The notes: a model not told the origin generated them from the letters alone. Shown: positions 10,512 through 21,313, numbered from the stretch's first letter. The stretch: DNA of 64,000 nucleotides from Zygnema cylindricum (GCA_037447655.1 JBBHKE010001737.1:29572-93571); one strand, 5' to 3'. Numbers and translations: made by a program.

Positions 10512-12309
10512 TGTTGTGATTTGAAAGATTTAGTACTTACTAAATAGGCCAGTGCGACAGAGATTGTTACTTGGATTATTTTTGAGTATAAACACGTCAA
10601 TACTGACCTCTAAAAATGTGAGAATAACTCACGTACAAACAAGTGTAATTTACTTCATGGGACAAGCGGCCCGATCAAATGTATCCGTACGATAACGATT
10701 CAGTACGGAATCCGAAACAATGACACACCACAAATTGTACGATACAGCAATGAACGGCGGATACGAATCGAGTCAACGGTCGCGATTCGAAGTGGGACCA
10801 CATTAAGACAATGTTGCTGAACGCGTGTCGTCCATCGCGAAGATATATATTACATCTTACGTCGATCTGTACATTCAGGATGACTCCTGCACGAACGCTA
10901 ATGTATTTGGTCGATCCCGCGAACATCGACGGCGGAGAAAATCTGACAGGACCACAGTTGACTAAGCAAGTCGCGTCGCTTTGCGCGACGGACTTGCTAC
11001 CAAGAGATTTGAGTTTCTGCAAGTACAGTCATTTGGACGGATTAACCAAATGCTGACGAAGCAAGTGGCACAATGTTTGTACGGTACACCGCCAATCGCT
11101 ATTAGCGTTGTGTACGCTAATCCCGTCCCGCTTTTATTTTGTTTTATTCTCAAATAGCGTAGTTTATTCTATTTTTTTCTTTATTCTATTTAGGGTTATA
11201 TTCAGTACGTTGTCTCTTAAATAGAGTGGTGTACGGTCAGTGTCAGACCGTACATAAATGTACCTTTTTAAGTTAAAAATTACAATAAATTAGTTTTAGT
11301 AACCGCGGACGCATGAGAATGTGCGTTCTAAAAAGGAAAAAAAACCAGGTCGTAAAAAATCCCGCTCGCACATATTCGTCCGACAGCCGCGTTTCGACCG
11401 TGTGAATGTACGATTTGTGTACGATTTGTCAGATTTTGTACGGAGACCTATATTAGTGTAAGCATGTTTGCGACCGACATTTTTTTTTTCAAAGACCCAA
11501 ATTACCATAATCAAACAATTAGAATGTATGATTTTTTCCAAAATTTTCAAATTCTTAAATAGCGTACACCACGGTAATTATTTGTATACGCTAATGAAAC
11601 CTACACGCTAATAGCGATTGGTGGTGTACCTATTTGTAAATATATGAAGCAACATAAATTTGTACGTAGTGAATTAATTTTTAGTGTTACAATATTAAAA
11701 TAGGATAGAAGTTATAATTAGGGTTTGGAAGTACTTCCGGTACAGTAGATGTACCGTTGACATACAATGTCGTTATTCAAGTACAGTACTTAGTTAACGT
11801 GTAGTTAGTTGATTAGTGTAGATTAATCAGTAGATTAATGTGAGCATAAAATATAGGACTTAATTTATTTTTGATCATCATAGTTGAGTTTATCAAATTA
11901 ATGGCAGACTGTTTTTCTGCAACTTTGACCCGATGGTGTGATCGCCCTGATTGATGTTTTTGTATGAAACTTAACGGTTCTGTTTGACGACCTATAAACT
12001 ATTTTTTTACGTAGTTTCATTTTGTTTTGTCATTTCAATAGAATTATGTGAGGAGTCTACTTGGTTAGTTTGATAAGCTGTCAGTTGTTTTTGGGAAACT
12101 CTGGAGCTCATATCTTTTAGATTCCTTTATTTTTGAGGCTCTAATTTTAAGAGGTCATAGTGTCTAGTATATTCTCCATACTGCTTGAGTTTGAACTGCT
12201 TTTATTTATTGTGGAGTAATCTATGCTGTCTAAAACACAGCTGTTTTTTGGGGTAGTTTGTGGGTGTCTTTTGTGAGTAATCCATGGCTGAAATAGGCTA
12301 TGGACAACA
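10512..12309 (+). repeat. Copia-A 5' LTR
   Basis: Starts TGTTGTGATTTGAAAG and ends GGACAACA. It is 1,798 bp, or about 1,256 bp after removing the MITE at 11087-11626 and its duplicated TA; this agrees with the 1,251 bp of the split 3' copy. The last 26 bases (12284-12309) contain the gag start codon. Confidence 0.9.
11087..11626. mobile_element. Tc1/mariner-like MITE in the Copia-A 5' LTR
   Basis: 540 bp with imperfect inverted ends (CACCGCCAATCGCTATTAGC against one mismatch on the right), TA at 11085-11086 and 11627-11628. The empty site is preserved in the 3' LTR, where ACGGTACCTATTTG is uninterrupted at 32389-32402. It shares ends and interior blocks with the MITE at 8008-8624. No coding capacity. 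Confidence 0.92.
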
Positions 12310-13489
12310 GGTTATGGGCCCACGCCCATGGCTAACTATATTTGATGGATCTAACTATTACTACGGGAAGTGTGTGCTCGATAACTACTTCAAGATGATA
12401 GAGCTAATGGATGTGGTGGATGTGAACTTGGCCGAAACATCAAGTGGATGGGAAAAGAAGAACCGTGAGTGTCTAAGGGTTATGAAGAACTCCTTGACAA
12501 AGAAACTGGTAATGACATACCATAAGTTGAAAAGTGCAGCTGAATTATGGAAATGTCTAGAATGTAGGTATTTAGAGACTTCTTTGTATCATGGTTTAGT
12601 AGCGACACTAAACTTTATGGATATAAGTATGTAGGCGGAAGCATGGTGGAGTATTGTACTGGTATAGAAAGATTGTTTGCAGAAAATGCCAGATTGTTTG
12701 CAGGAAATGCTTTGGCAGGAGGAAGCTTTACAGATGCACAACAAGATGTCTTATTAATGAGAGGCTTACCTAGTGACTATAGAAATACATCAAATAGACT
12801 TGCTCAAATTGATAAAAAAAATTGGAACTTAAGCCAGGCAATCCGCATAGTATTGGATGAAGAAGATAGTAAAAAGTTTTTTTAAAAGGAATATTGAGGT
12901 CTCTAAGTCACAATTTCGGAAAATTAGAGGAAACAGTAGGTTCGGAAATGGTCCTAAAAATTGTTTTTACTGTAATGATTTAGGACATACGTTCATGGTA
13001 TGTCCATCATATAATAGTGCATGTGATACTGGAAAATTCAGAGATGGATGGGACAACAACCGAGTTCAACCTTCAACAAGGAGGGAAACAAGTGCTTTTG
13101 TGAATGAGGAACAAGATTCGACTGGTGACAAAAGGCTTACACCTTCCGTTGACGAATTCATTTACGTACCGACTATCTATGTTTTTCGGAATATGGTAAA
13201 AGAGGAAGGAAAGGGAAAATTTGCTGTCACCGAAAATGGAGTGGAGAAAGAGGTAACAAAAAAAAATTCTCTTAGTGTCAATGTTTCCAATGACAGATTG
13301 GTGAGTGGCACAAAGAAAGGGGTTACTGAAATAGGAGTTGAAGGAAGTAAAGGGCACTCGAAAGTGGAAGTGGAAAGAATTGAAAATAGTGTGGTCACCC
13401 AAGATTGTGTGGAGAAAGAAGAGAGTGAAAAAGACTCGGTGTTTGTGAGTCTTTCTTGTGACAAATTGGTGTGTGAAAATGATTTATAA
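12284..13489 (+). pseudogene. Copia-A gag
   Basis: Starts at the ATG at 12284 inside the LTR: eight codons, then a Gln codon split by the LTR/PBS boundary, then VMGP from the primer-binding site. A UBN2/gag-like domain (IFDGSNYYYGKCVLDNYF, then ELWKCLECRYLE) is followed by a frameshift near 12610. The MVEYCTGIERLFAENARLF helix and the LMRGLPSDYRNTS segment come next, then another frame change near 12870, then a CCHC zinc knuckle CFYCNDLGHTFMVC (about 12963-13005). The segment after the knuckle contains two diverged copies of a roughly 57-residue unit (VEKE-V..K.S.SV..S.D.LV). Gag packages the RNA; this copy is broken. Confidence 0.75.
12310..12321 (+). promoter_or_regulatory. primer-binding site, initiator-tRNA-Met half-tRNA type
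   Basis: GGTTATGGGCCC directly follows the 5' LTR. It is the reverse complement of GGGCCCAUAACC, the anticodon-arm sequence of eukaryotic initiator tRNA-Met (CAU anticodon), which Drosophila copia and yeast Ty5 use as a half-tRNA primer. The same site follows the LTRs of Copia-B (15539), Copia-C (34780), Copia-K (46839) and Copia-F (62104). Confidence 0.8.
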
Positions 13490-13510
13490 GGGGATGAGAC
13501 TCTTGAAGAA

Positions 13511-14430
13511 ATGGGAGTAAAAGGAAGTGAAGTAAACTTAAAATTGAATGCAGAATATTCTTTAGATATGGAGAAAACTGAACTGAAAGCAAAAGTTAGA
13601 GAAGGGCAAAGAGAAGATGAAAGAAAAATTAGAGTAAGGGAGGAAGATGATGAAATAGAAAATAGTGAATTCACAGAAGATGGGGAATTAACATTTGAGA
13701 TAAAAAATAATGTGGGTTTAAAAATTAATGAATTCAGCGAAGGATCGGTAGAGATTGTTCAGAAATTGAGGTTCAAAAAAAAAGTTTATGAGAGCGTAAA
13801 AGGTCATAAAATTGGAAAAAATTGCAAAATAAGAAAGAATGTTAGGAGGAGGAAAGAGCAGCTAAAAGAAAAGGGGATCAGAATGAAAGTATTCAAGATG
13901 CATACACTTAAGCGGAGTGGTAGATCTACAGAAAAAAAAACCAAAAATTAGTGAGTAAAACCACACTTTGTAGAAGTAATAGGGAGGCAACTCATAGAAA
14001 AGGTACAAAGTCTATGATGAGATCAGAATGTTGTAAGAAAACAAGAAAAAGATACAGATTAAGGAAGACCAGCTGGGGAAGAAGCAACTCCAAAGGCGAC
14101 CACACCATCGACAGGAAAAACCATTATATTTTAAGGGGAAAAATCGAAGACTTCCATGAAAAAAACTTACATTTAAACAAGCCAGAAATAGTGTCGTTGA
14201 TTAAAGGTTTACAAAATATTAGATTTACAATTATAGACTGGCTTGGCTTTAAAACATCCAAAACTTATGAGGAGTGTTGGTTTTTGTGTAAATTTTGGAT
14301 GTTTAGTAGTGGAGGTTGTGAGAGGGAATTCCCGCACTTAGTATATTTGTTTACTTCTTACTTCAATATGTATCTAAATTACAGTAGACAATTATGTAGA
14401 CAGAGTAAAGTACCGAGTCTAAAGCTTTAG
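13511..14430 (+). CDS. Copia-A lysine/glutamate-rich ORFs in place of pol
   Basis: Two abutting frames (13511-13951 and 13951-14430) fill the space between gag and the polypurine tract. The first is very rich in Lys, Glu and Val/Ile with charged repeats and no recognisable enzyme motif; the second starts basic and ends in an aromatic/Cys-rich tail (YEECWFLCKFWMFSSGGC). No DSGA protease, integrase DDE or YVDD motif occurs anywhere in Copia-A. The AAAGCTTTAGGGGAG polypurine tract follows at 14421-14435. Function unknown; it may be diverged gag tail or filler. Confidence 0.45.
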
Positions 14431-14435
14431 GGGAG

Positions 14436-14559
14436 TGTTGTGAATTGAAAGCTTTAAAACTCAGTAAATAGGTCAGTGAGAGAGATTGGTACTTAGAATA
14501 TTTTTAAGTATAAATACTTCAGTACTGACCTCTAATACTGTGACAGTAACTCAGGTACA
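14436..14559 (+). repeat. Copia-A 3' LTR, left part
   Basis: TGTTGTGAATTGAAAG start, colinear with the first 129 bases of the 5' LTR, interrupted at AAAGA by Copia-B. The rest of the LTR is at 31947-33073. Confidence 0.9.
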
Positions 14560-14564
14560 AAAGA

Positions 14565-15538
14565 TGTTGAAATTAAAGCTTTGATCTCAGCAGATAATAG
14601 TGTGAGGAGGATTTTAGGACTTAGAATATTTTTGTCTAAGTCAAATTGTAATACTTACCTTTATTAGTGTTGCTTGGTAGAGTATATTGCACGTCTACAT
14701 AGAAACGCAGCTCGATATCTAAGGCTTGTGCATATTTCGAAGAAGCGTGACAACAACATACATGCCATCGACATCGAGCGGAATCACGATCGGACGGATG
14801 AGATTATGTAGCGTTTAGGAACAAATTACACGGAATAATGAGTACCGCTGGTAAGGAATGAGTCTGACGGACGAGAATCCTGCGGGGACCACAGGTGACT
14901 AAGCATAACTGTACGCGCCCACGTGGACCGTAGTTATGAAAAACAATCGGGTGGACTGTCGCGACTGACGATGCCTAAGCAAAACCAACATTAGTTGTAC
15001 GGCGTCAAAACTGAAAATATTTGAAACACATTGTTTTGTTTTTAGCACATTAAAATTTGGTGTTTCGTCACTTAGATTATGGCTAGCGGAAATTAGGGTT
15101 TTGAAAGGACCGTGAGTACAATGACGTACAATTCCGGTACCTTGTCATTTTGTAGTGCAGTACGATAGTGCGAGGTGTTAGTTGTTGATTAGTCAGTTAG
15201 ATCAGACATACTCTCAGTGCATAAAAATTAGGACTTAGAAAAAAAAATGTATCATCCAGTTTTTAGAATATGGAAACTTAGAGGCATTTTTTGGGAAACC
15301 TCCAGCTTTGATATCTTATGGTTTACTAGACAGTTTATGCTGCAATTTTGGGAATTGACACTGTGCATGGTGATCTAATTGTATGCTGATTTTGGTTGTA
15401 TTTGGAGTTGTGAGTCTGATTCTGTAGTGTTCAAAAAACTGCTATTTGGTAGGATTCTTGTTAGCTTTTGTTGAAAAACATGTCTACTCCTACAACTACT
15501 GCTGCAGCTCCACCTGTACCGATAGTAATAGAACAACA
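14565..15538 (+). repeat. Copia-B 5' LTR
   Basis: Starts TGTTGAAATTAAAGC and ends GAACAACA. The last 59 bases carry the gag ATG (15480) and 19 codons plus two bases. The primer-binding site at 15539-15550 is a decayed form of the half-tRNA site (AGTTATAGGC...). Confidence 0.9.
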
Positions 15539-16475
15539 AGTTATAGGCATGTCTTCAAGAATTCCTTTCTTTAATGGGCACAAATATGGTTATTGGGCGG
15601 ATATGGTTGAGTCGTACTTTGAAACTGCAGGTTTGATGGAGATTCTGGATGGATCACTTGACGAGTCTGATCCAACTTGGGCGAAAAAGAATTCATAAGC
15701 TCAAAATACTTTAAACGATGTCTCTTGGAGAACCTAGTTATGTCACGAATCAAAATGAAGATGGCGATTGATATTTGGAAATCTCTTAAGACGCCTTATG
15801 AGAAGGCGAACGTTCAAGAAGAATTTGTGTTGGCAAAAAAGATCTGGGCCTACAAATACTCGGGGGGAACGATGGCCGAGTATACCGATAACTTTTGAGC
15901 TCTTATTGATTTTCATGCTTGTGCTAGTGGTACCGTTCCTGAATTTCAACAAGTTGCTTTGGTCATTAGAGGTATTCGTAGCAGTATGAAAGATGCATCT
16001 GTTGCAGTTTAAAAACATGATAAAGCTAGGTGGACAATTCAGTTAGCTATAAATATTATTTTGGAAGAAGAGTCTACGTCAAAGATTCTTAATGGAGAAA
16101 AGCAAATCGAGGCTTTTATCACAGATTTTGAGAGGAGAGGTCAGTTTAACCAGTCAAAAAATAAGTTTAATCAACCTAGGAATCAACTTAACCAAAATCA
16201 GGGTCAGTTTAAACAGTTTAATCAAGGACAAATTAGACAGTCCTTGACCTCCTGTTTTTATTGTTCGGAACATGGTCATGGCTATAGATACTGTCATGCA
16301 CTGAAAAAGGCAAATGAAACAGGTGTACATAGGCCAGGTTCGCAACATAGTCCATTTAATCAAGGCTTCTCTGAAAAGCAGGTTTTAACCAATTCTATGT
16401 TTGCTTCATCTGCTACTGAGGAGGATCAGTCGTTGAGCTTCAACAAACAGGATGAATTGGAACTATTTGCTATGG
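15480..16475 (+). pseudogene. Copia-B gag (cut by Gypsy-G)
   Basis: Begins MSTPTTTAAAPPVP inside the LTR, then VIEQQVIG across the LTR/PBS junction, then the FNGHKYGYWADMVESYFE gag domain. The reading is broken by a stop near 15698 and by frame changes; it continues through WAYKYSGGTMAEYTDNF and a Gln/Asn-rich stretch to a CCHC knuckle CFYCSEHGHGYRYC (about 16253-16294). It stops at LFAM, where the gypsy element entered the gag-protease boundary. Confidence 0.8.
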
Positions 16476-16802
16476 TGTCGAGCGTGCCAGAAAAACAGAA
16501 GGGAAGGGCCCGCTGCCCGGAATGGCCGGTCTCGACGTCCTGCAAAGAACCCACCAATGCGAATGCTTCCCAGAATAATGATAATGCCTATTGCTGACCC
16601 CATCCCTCCTAACAGGAATGCATGCACAGTTAGGAGAGGCACAAGGATAGGGAATAGGGATGAGTGCATGGGAAGGCGAAAAGATCTCCCCTCCCCCTTA
16701 CTTTTCCCATTAAGCCCGGGAAAGGGGTTGCGTTCTCGGTAATCGGGTCGGTGCCCCAATTTCCCCTCCTCTTAGTCAACCGTGACTAAGAAAAAGAAAT
16801 AG
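16476..16802 (-). other. Gypsy-G 3' non-coding end
   Basis: A purine-rich tract on the minus strand (AAGAGGAGGGGAAA, about 16764-16777) could be the polypurine tract, leaving about 285 bp to the insertion boundary as a short 3' LTR. No matching copy is seen at the 5' end. Confidence 0.45.
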
Positions 16803-16985
16803 TTACCCGCCCAATTCACAGTTCCCGCAGAACCATGGACTAGGGGATGGAGGGCGTGGTTCCCATGAGGAGGGGAGACAAGCTGGATGCCAGCACTGCC
16901 CGCACTGATGGCAGACCAAGATGTCTTGCTGCTGGGAGGACAAGTTGCAGGACGATGAACAGGAAAGAGGATCGGCAAAGTAAGT
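16803..16985 (-). pseudogene. PHD-finger-like C4HC3 module at the pol C-terminus of Gypsy-G
   Basis: In the same frame as the integrase C-terminus, immediately after a TGA (16986-16988), 60 codons encode a C4HC3 pattern: C-x3-C, x10, C-x2-C (CHQC), x4, H-x2-C (HPAC), x13 ending in Trp, then CGNC, and the reading stops at TAA 16803-16805. The spacing and the Trp before the last Cys pair fit a PHD finger, a reader of histone H3 tails. In chromoviruses a chromodomain occupies this position, so a targeting role is a reasonable inference. Not a RING by spacing and aromatic position, though this cannot be excluded. Confidence 0.6.
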
Positions 16986-18419
16986 TCAGTGGAAAGTGGG
17001 GTCGTCTTCTAATCCTCGGAGGTGACAAGGGGCCATATTGATTTGATTCTCTTTAATTCGTCGCCCATCTTTCCCTTCCAAAGTCAGAACTCCCTTATTT
17101 GAAACTTCCACCACTTTCAAGATCACCAGCCCGACAGAAATGTCAAGCGTGTCCTTTTTCTGTTGCATGCGATAAACAAAGTCTCCCGACATAAATCGTC
17201 ACTGTTGGGGCACGTAATCTCCGCTCCGGCGCTGGGAATACCACAATTGATCCCGGTGTTGTGCCGCCTGTAAATTCCGTATGGCGAGAGGCATCTCCCG
17301 GTGGAAAATTTTGGCACGGTCGGCGATCAGTTTTTCGACAGTTCCCTTGTCATCCATTGCCGGGAGGATCACCGCTTGGGCAGAGGCAGCCCCAGGCAGA
17401 ATGGGATGCCGTCCGAATAAAATGAAGTAAGGGCTGTAGGAGTGAAAGAAGCCTGTCTGCTGAACCGGTATCCCATGGCAATCAAGGCACCATTTTCTCC
17501 CACTCTCCCAAGTCCTCTTCAACTGCATATTTCCGTAGTGACCGCTTCACTGTCTGTACGCACCTTTCGGCCAAACCTTCGGCTTGGGGGTGGTCGCGGC
17601 TGGTAAGTTAATGGTCGATGAGGCATTTCTCCTAAAGATTGGTAAATTCTACGGCGAATTCCGATCCCTGGTCGGTCAGAACCTCTGCGGGCGCCGCAAA
17701 CTGTGACAGGACTCTCAGCAGAAAGGCGTCGGAAATGAACTTGGACTCCTTTCGGGGCAGGACCACAAGCTCTATCCATTTTGAGAAATGTTCAATCATG
17801 ACCAGAACGAAACGATTCCCACGTCTGCTGGTCAAAAGAGCTCCCAAAAGATCCAAAGACCACTTATAAAACATTCCCCTGATGGGAAGAGAATGGAGCT
17901 CAGTCCCGCCATTTTTGTCAAAAGATGCCTTAACTCGATCGCAGGAAGAGCAAGTCTGTACAATTCGCTTGACTTGGTCCCGCAACGCGTGCCACCAGTA
18001 AGAGCCTGTAACCAAGGAAGTGGTTCGCTTCTTTTCGAAGTGTCCACATTGTTTATGGAGATTGGTAATCAAAGTTTCTCGATCTGAGGGAGGGGGAACC
18101 ACTTTCCTAGTACTGTCTGTCCATTTCCGGAGGAGCACTCCTCGGTCCCACTCATACGCCGCCATCCGGGTCTGAACTCGGGATAATGGAATTCCAGCCA
18201 AGTGGGGAAGAGGGGATCCCTGCTGAATAGATTGGAGAGCTTCGGAGTCATTCCAAATGTCTTTCCGTCCGGCTCCCATGGGGGCCTGCCCCTTTACATC
18301 TGCTGCAAAAGTTGACAATTCCCCCCCAGATGGAAGAAGCCAAATGAAGGCGGAGGATGCTCGAATGAGTCCCAAACTGATTTCCGGATCCTCGTCGTGC
18401 CGAGCCCCGGTGGAATCCA
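16986..18419 (-). pseudogene. Gypsy-G integrase with C-terminal module
   Basis: HHCC zinc domain LHKQCGHFEKKRT with CSSCDRVK (about 18070-17940), then the DDE core: SLDLLGALL, LTDQGSEFAVEF (about 17680-17645) and, after a frame change near 17635, HPQAEGLAERCVQTVKRSL carrying the Glu. The C-terminal part reads FFHSYSPYFILFGRHPI and then MSGDFVYRMQQKKDTLDIS, VEVSNKGVLTLEGKDGRRI: an SH3/GPY-F-like module. Stops occur at 17199-17201 and 16986-16988. It inserts the cDNA into the genome. Confidence 0.82.
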
Positions 18420-20089
18420 GGGTCGAAGGATCGGGGTTTCGGCTTAGTCCGTCGGCATTCCCATGAATTTCCCCTGCCCGGTGGACAATGCTGAAATCAT
18501 ATTCCTGCATGATAAGAACCCATCTGGCGAGTTTGCTGGTCAACTTACTATTTTCCATGATCCACTTCAAGGGTTGGTGATCGGTGATTAGTGTGAAATG
18601 GACCCCGTACAAATAAAGCCTGAAATGCTGGATGGCCCAAACCGCGGCAAGAAGCTCCCCATGATAATTGCTATAATTTCCCTCAGCTCGGTTATTGCTC
18701 CAGCTGGCGTAAGCCACCACATACTCGGCACGTGCGTCGTCAACTTGAGCCAAAACAGCTCCCAATCCAAACCTGCTCCAATCAGTGTAAAGGAGGAAAG
18801 GCCTCTGGTGATCAGGCATCCGGAGCACTAGGTGCTGCTTCAGGGCATCCTTCAAGAATTGGAAAGCGATCTGCTGTTCCTCGGCCCACTGCCATTCTTC
18901 ATCTTTCCGTAATAGCTTATTGAGGGGCTGGGCGTGACTAGTGAACTCGGGAATAAACCTGCGATAGTAGTTAGCCAGGCCGAGAAAGGTGCACAAGGCA
19001 GAAATATCCTACGGGGGAGGAAAAGCGTCGAGGGCTGCAACCTTCACCATATGGGGACCCAATGTCCCAGGAGTTACCTCATGTCCGAGGTAAATGATTT
19101 TCAGCACTCCAAAAATACCCTTGCCTGGGTGACATTTCAAGCACGTTGCTTGAAGAGCCCGGAGAACGATCTGGATATGCTCCAGGTGTTCTTCAAAGGT
19201 CTTGGAAAATATTATCACATCGTCGATGTAGCACGTGGCACAATCGATTCCTCGGAGCACTTCGTCCATGGCCCGTTAGAACTTTGCTGGTGCATTCTTC
19301 AGTCCGAAAGGCATGTAGATCCACTCATAAAGTCTGGATCCGACCCAGAATGCCGTTCTCTCCCGGTGGTTTGGTTCCATGGCAATCTGGTGGAAACCAT
19401 TCTTCATGTCCAGTGTGGAGAAAATAGTGGCCCCAGCAAGAGAGTCGAATATCTCTTCCGGAGTGGGCATTGGTTACCGGTCAAGAATGGTGGCCGTGTT
19501 CAACATGCGGTAGTCCCCACACATTCGGAAGTCCACGGTTTTCCCGGATGAATCCTTCTTAGGAGGGAGAACTGTGGGGGAAGCAAACCCATGGAGTCCG
19601 GTACTTTCCTGAACCAACCCTGCGTCCACCAATGTTTGAACCTTTGCAGTAATAAACTCTTTCTCTTTGAAGCTGAGAGGATATTGTTTCTGCCAAACCG
19701 TTGCGGTTTCTCGATCAAATCTAACCGAAAGGGGGTTCCTTTGAAGATTCCGACATCTGTTTCGGACCATGAGAAAACCTGAGTGTTTCTAGCCAAGAGT
19801 TCTGTTAGCTGTTCTTTCTGCTGAGGGTCCAGCTGCTCCCCCAGAGTCCAGTCCATTTTTCTCGGCTCAACCGCAGCCCAAGCTTCCGGTGGTCTTCCCC
19901 AGAGGTTGATGTCGAATTCTAGCCCAACTTGTGGATCTGCCTCTATTCCTCCGGATAATACTTTACTGCTGACAACTTCCGCTAAGGTGTCTCCTTCTCA
20001 GCTTCTGTCCCCCCCCGCTGAAGGAACTCTCGGGTGTAGAATTTTTCTCTTTTCTCTCCCCCCCTCAAGCTGCAAAGTTGCTTGCATGG
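18420..20089 (-). pseudogene. Gypsy-G reverse transcriptase and RNase H
   Basis: After a linker (LEFDINLWGRPPEAWAAVEP) comes a frame change near 19690, then RT: SFKEKEFITAKVQTLVDAG, PTVLPPKKDSSGKTVDFRM, STLDMKNGFHQIAM (motif A), MPFGLKNAPAKF (motif B) and CYIDDVIIFSKT (catalytic YIDD, about 19236-19201). RNase H follows with YTDWSRFGLGAVLAQ and ITDHQPLKWIMENSKL. The RT/RNase H frame has three stops (after ILDR, after APAKF and in PP*DIS), two of which replace Gln codons. It copies the element RNA into DNA. Confidence 0.85.
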
Positions 20090-21265
20090 ACAGTAACTGT
20101 GGAGCTTGAAGGTAATTTCTGCGTGAATCTGGAGCGTGGAGACTAGAATAGGCAAGAACATGCTTTACAACCCATGTAATGGCATTTAAATCCATGCTTT
20201 GCCCTATGAGGCTGCACCGCTGTAGGTCTGAAATACCTGGTGCTGCCGTGGTTTCCGGATAAATCCCATTGCCTGTTCTCTTTCAGATATTGTTGGTGCT
20301 GTCCAAAGTCTTTCCTTGCTGTCAAAAATCATTCCAGCTGCCCCTTTCCGGTAGGCGTGACTGTGAGGAAAAGATACCAACGTGGGGAGTGCTTTACGTA
20401 GGAATCTGGGGATATTGCATTGGAAGAAAGGTGTACGATCCGGTTTGGTTACAGGTGTCGCCATTCTCCCTTTTCCAAGTATCTGCTGCACTGAAATCTG
20501 GGAGTCGGGGGTTTGTTTCTCCAACAGTTGCCGGAGGACTAGAAGAGGGATCATATTGGTCCAATATGCCTGGAGTCTGTGCGCTCGAGATCCCATTTGA
20601 GCAGCGTCAAAAACCAAGGGAGCTCCCAGAATACGGGTTACCTGATTCCAACTTTCTGCAACCTGCTTTCGTTTATCATCCCCCGGGCGGACATTCTCCA
20701 GAATGTACCCCACTGGTGTGTCTTGGAGCTGCTGAATCCACGATATCAATGTAATCATCTGATAGAAGGTTCCACTTTGGTGGTCCTGATGCCCTTTTCC
20801 TTGTCCTGCTAGGGAGTATCCCTGACAAGGCCATCCCGCCACAACCAGATCTACTCTTCCCAGACTAGCTAAATGATCTGCCATTATATTATCCACATTC
20901 TGGCGAAGACTCCGGTGAGCTTTAAAAATGGAAGACACTGGAAGCTATTGAGGATATAAGCGGTGCAGTTGATGTAGGCGGTGTTCGCTGACAGCTCGCG
21001 CTTCCGGTGAAATTTCCACTGCTGTGTATGACTCCACTCGATACCCTGCCTTTAAAACTGCCTCCAAATCAGAACTGATTCCTGAAAATAAAGATAAAAT
21101 CCGAAGTCCGGAGTCTGGGACTGTCAATGACACCACTTGTCGATTGAAGTCCTCGCTCCCAGTCTTGGTTTTGAAATCATCTGACTGGATCGTCGAATCT
21201 GTTTTCGGTGATAGTAAGGCCGAGAATGTTTGATCCACTCCCCGCCGGAGTTTCGCCACCTGCAA
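20090..21265 (-). pseudogene. cytosine-5 DNA methyltransferase domain embedded in Gypsy-G
   Basis: Lies between protease and RT. Motif I is LRILSLFSGISSDLEAVLKAG, followed by AVEIS (motif II). A single in-frame TAG at 20945-20947 interrupts the frame, then DLVVAGWPCQGYSLAGQG is motif IV with the catalytic Cys codon at 20825-20827. YILENV (codons near 20698) is motif VI, QMGSRAHRLQAYWTN motif VIII, a roughly 80-residue target-recognition-like segment follows, SEREQAMGF is motif IX, and LIGQSMDLNAITWV is motif X, reached by a frame change near 20215. The order and spacing are those of DNMT/Dcm-type enzymes that methylate C5 of cytosine. About 350 residues, all motifs present, two lesions. The domain has no separate promoter and is read as part of pol. 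Confidence 0.9.
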
Positions 21266-21313
21266 TAATCTGTCTGCGTATTCTCTCTCCCACCGCTTGG
21301 AAATCGGGAATTG

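Noticed and set aside
18257-19551. Several plus-strand open frames across the gypsy RT and integrase
   Set aside because: They are antisense shadows of the minus-strand pol, which has all catalytic motifs.
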